From the NCBI GenBank assembly GCA_031550125.1, contig JAVBOW010000009.1, positions 1 to 64,000 of the forward strand: a DNA stretch of 64,000 nt. Reading direction: 5' to 3'. Each line of letters begins with the position of its first letter. Position 1 is the stretch's first letter. Below are positions 62,907 through 64,000 of this stretch, in pieces. The notes under the pieces were generated by a model. The model was given only the letters and a program-made list of their open reading frames with translations. It was not told where the DNA came from and did no database searches. The stretch comes from JAVBOW01 sp031550125 (GTDB lineage: Bacteria > Bacteroidota > Bacteroidia > Bacteroidales > Rikenellaceae). A program made the translations under genes and the position numbers.

Positions 62907-63052
62907 CTATCCGCGTCATTCAAAGCCCGTTCAATTAACAATATAACGCACAAACGCACGTTTCGGATAAAAAATTCATCCTTAAACGGCAATATCGGTA
63001 ATAACTTTTAACGGATATCTGCCCAAAACTAAATTTAATTGCTATCTTTGTA

Positions 63053-63060
63053 ATGTTACA
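63053..63060 (+). promoter_or_regulatory. -7 element upstream of the thioredoxin-like gene
   Basis: TATCTTTG fits TAnnTTTG, 33 bp before the ATG at 63094. A TTTG at the -33 distance was not found. Confidence 0.5.
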
Positions 63061-63093
63061 AACACGTATAAAACTAACCGCGCATAAAAAACC

Positions 63094-64000
63094 ATGAAAA
63101 AAAATCTCGCATTAATTCTGTTACTGCTGTTTCCTGCAATGATTTTCGCACAGGGCGGCAAGTTCACCATCGAAGGCAAGCTGGATTCAAAGAAGGCCCC
63201 CAAAAAGGTGTTCCTTATGTATAAGGACGGAGGTAAGATGATACTGGACTCTACGACCGTAGTAAAAAAAGCATACCGTTTCCAGGGAGAAATGCAGTCC
63301 ATGAGCCTCGCCGTACTTTTCTTCGACCATAACGGCACCGGATTCAGAAGGCGCATGATAGGCGAAGACGCCAGGCAACTTATGCTGCCCGGGGATATAA
63401 AAGTCTTATCGAAAGACTCCGTGGCCAACGCACAAATCATAGGCTCGAAACTCACGGAAGACTGGGTGGAGATGAACAAGATCAACGTGAAATACAACAC
63501 CCTCTTCAAAGACATCCAGGACGGATTCATGAAAGCCCCCGACGAACAAAAGAGAAACATGGAGTTCGCGGAGGCAACCCAACGCGAATACGAAAAGGCT
63601 CAGGAAGATTGCAACAACGAACTGAAGGCGTATATAGCCTCGCACCTCGATTCTCCTTTCAGCCTCGAGGCCATCGCGGCCTTCACCAGCGTCGAGTTCG
63701 ACGGTGCGGAGATACTGCCATTATATAACTCCATCGCTCCTTCCATAAGGGAAACCGAAAGGGGTAAAGGCCTACTTAACAAGATAGAGACGCAGATAAA
63801 AACTGCCAAAGGAGGGCTGGCCCCCGACTTTACGATGAATACCCCGGAGGGCAAACCGGTTAAACTTTCGGATTTCCGCGGCAAATACGTCCTGCTCGAT
63901 TTCTGGGCCTCGTGGTGCGGCCCGTGCCGTAAGGAGAATCCCCACGTGGTAGCGGCATACAACCAATTCAAAGATAAAAATTTCGATATTTTGGCTGTAT
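63094..64000 (+). CDS. Exported thioredoxin-like protein (partial, runs off the window)
   Basis: At least 302 residues are inside the window, with no stop before the edge. A signal peptide (about 1-20, ending MIFAQ) is followed by a DUF4369-like beta-rich domain (about 24-125, with FTIEGKLDSKKAPKKVFLMY), a helical linker and an AhpC/TSA-type thioredoxin domain beginning GLAPDFTMNTPEGKPVKL. The active site WCGPC has C275 and C278. These TlpA/ResA-like Bacteroidetes proteins act as periplasmic disulfide reductants. Confidence 0.92.
   Translation, partial: MKKNLALILLLLFPAMIFAQGGKFTIEGKLDSKKAPKKVFLMYKDGGKMILDSTTVVKKAYRFQGEMQSMSLAVLFFDHNGTGFRRRMIGEDARQLMLPGDIKVLSKDSVANAQIIGSKLTEDWVEMNKINVKYNTLFKDIQDGFMKAPDEQKRNMEFAEATQREYEKAQEDCNNELKAYIASHLDSPFSLEAIAAFTSVEFDGAEILPLYNSIAPSIRETERGKGLLNKIETQIKTAKGGLAPDFTMNTPEGKPVKLSDFRGKYVLLDFWASWCGPCRKENPHVVAAYNQFKDKNFDILAV

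Overview
The window looks like chromosomal DNA of a GC-rich (above 50 percent by eye) member of the Bacteroidales. Evidence: SusC/SusD-type outer-membrane pairs, a FecI/FecR-like sigma/anti-sigma pair, many SPII lipoproteins, promoters of the TTTG-N19-TAnnTTTG type, and many carbohydrate-active enzymes. Heavy use of ATA for isoleucine and the gene set would suit a Rikenellaceae/Alistipes-like genome, but that genus-level placement is inference. No prophage, insertion sequence, CRISPR array or integrase was seen.

Layout. 1-14.1 kb: a nutrient-uptake locus. Two TIG-domain propeller-like lipoproteins, a DUF5117-type zinc metalloprotease and an ECF sigma factor lie on the minus strand. FecR, SusC (with STN domain), SusD and a lipoprotein distantly like zinc metallopeptidases lie on the plus strand. 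The locus closes with a perfect inverted repeat that reaches into a tRNA-Met gene. 14.3-29 kb: mostly housekeeping (mscL, a CDP-glycerol-type transferase, tRNA-Gln, a DUF2961/GH172-like lipoprotein, lepA, a UbiA prenyltransferase, a serine hydrolase, an ACT protein, lysC-lysA, pheT, guaA). 29-33 kb: a GH2 enzyme and a serine-type sulfatase. 33-46.8 kb: an XRE-like regulator faces a 13-gene plus-strand run with one canonical promoter and one strong terminator. It encodes an outer-membrane barrel protein, a DUF6175 protein, LPP20/FlgT-like secreted proteins, a zinc-ribbon membrane protein, an SPFH/GYF_2 protein, a small GYF_2 protein, a small membrane protein, two LRR lipoproteins and a small DUF4348-like lipoprotein. 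This is my best candidate for an uncharacterised envelope system. 46.9-64 kb: a GH115 enzyme, an acyl-CoA ligase with plsY, a YitT protein, a CDF transporter, a TPR protein, tadA/aspS, tRNA-Val, a DUF2891 protein, a GH3 enzyme with permuted domain order, and the start of a thioredoxin-like protein.

The most striking non-coding feature is a family of MITE-like repeats: seven copies, about 110 bp (short) or 215-226 bp (long), with inverted ends near GGGACCAGTCTGAA. Every copy lies within about 46 bp of a terminator-like hairpin. One copy supplies the stop codon of the DUF2961 gene, and two others abut the TAG stop codons of neighbouring genes. A decayed tRNA 3' half near 59.9 kb resembles the intact tRNA-Val 1.7 kb upstream.
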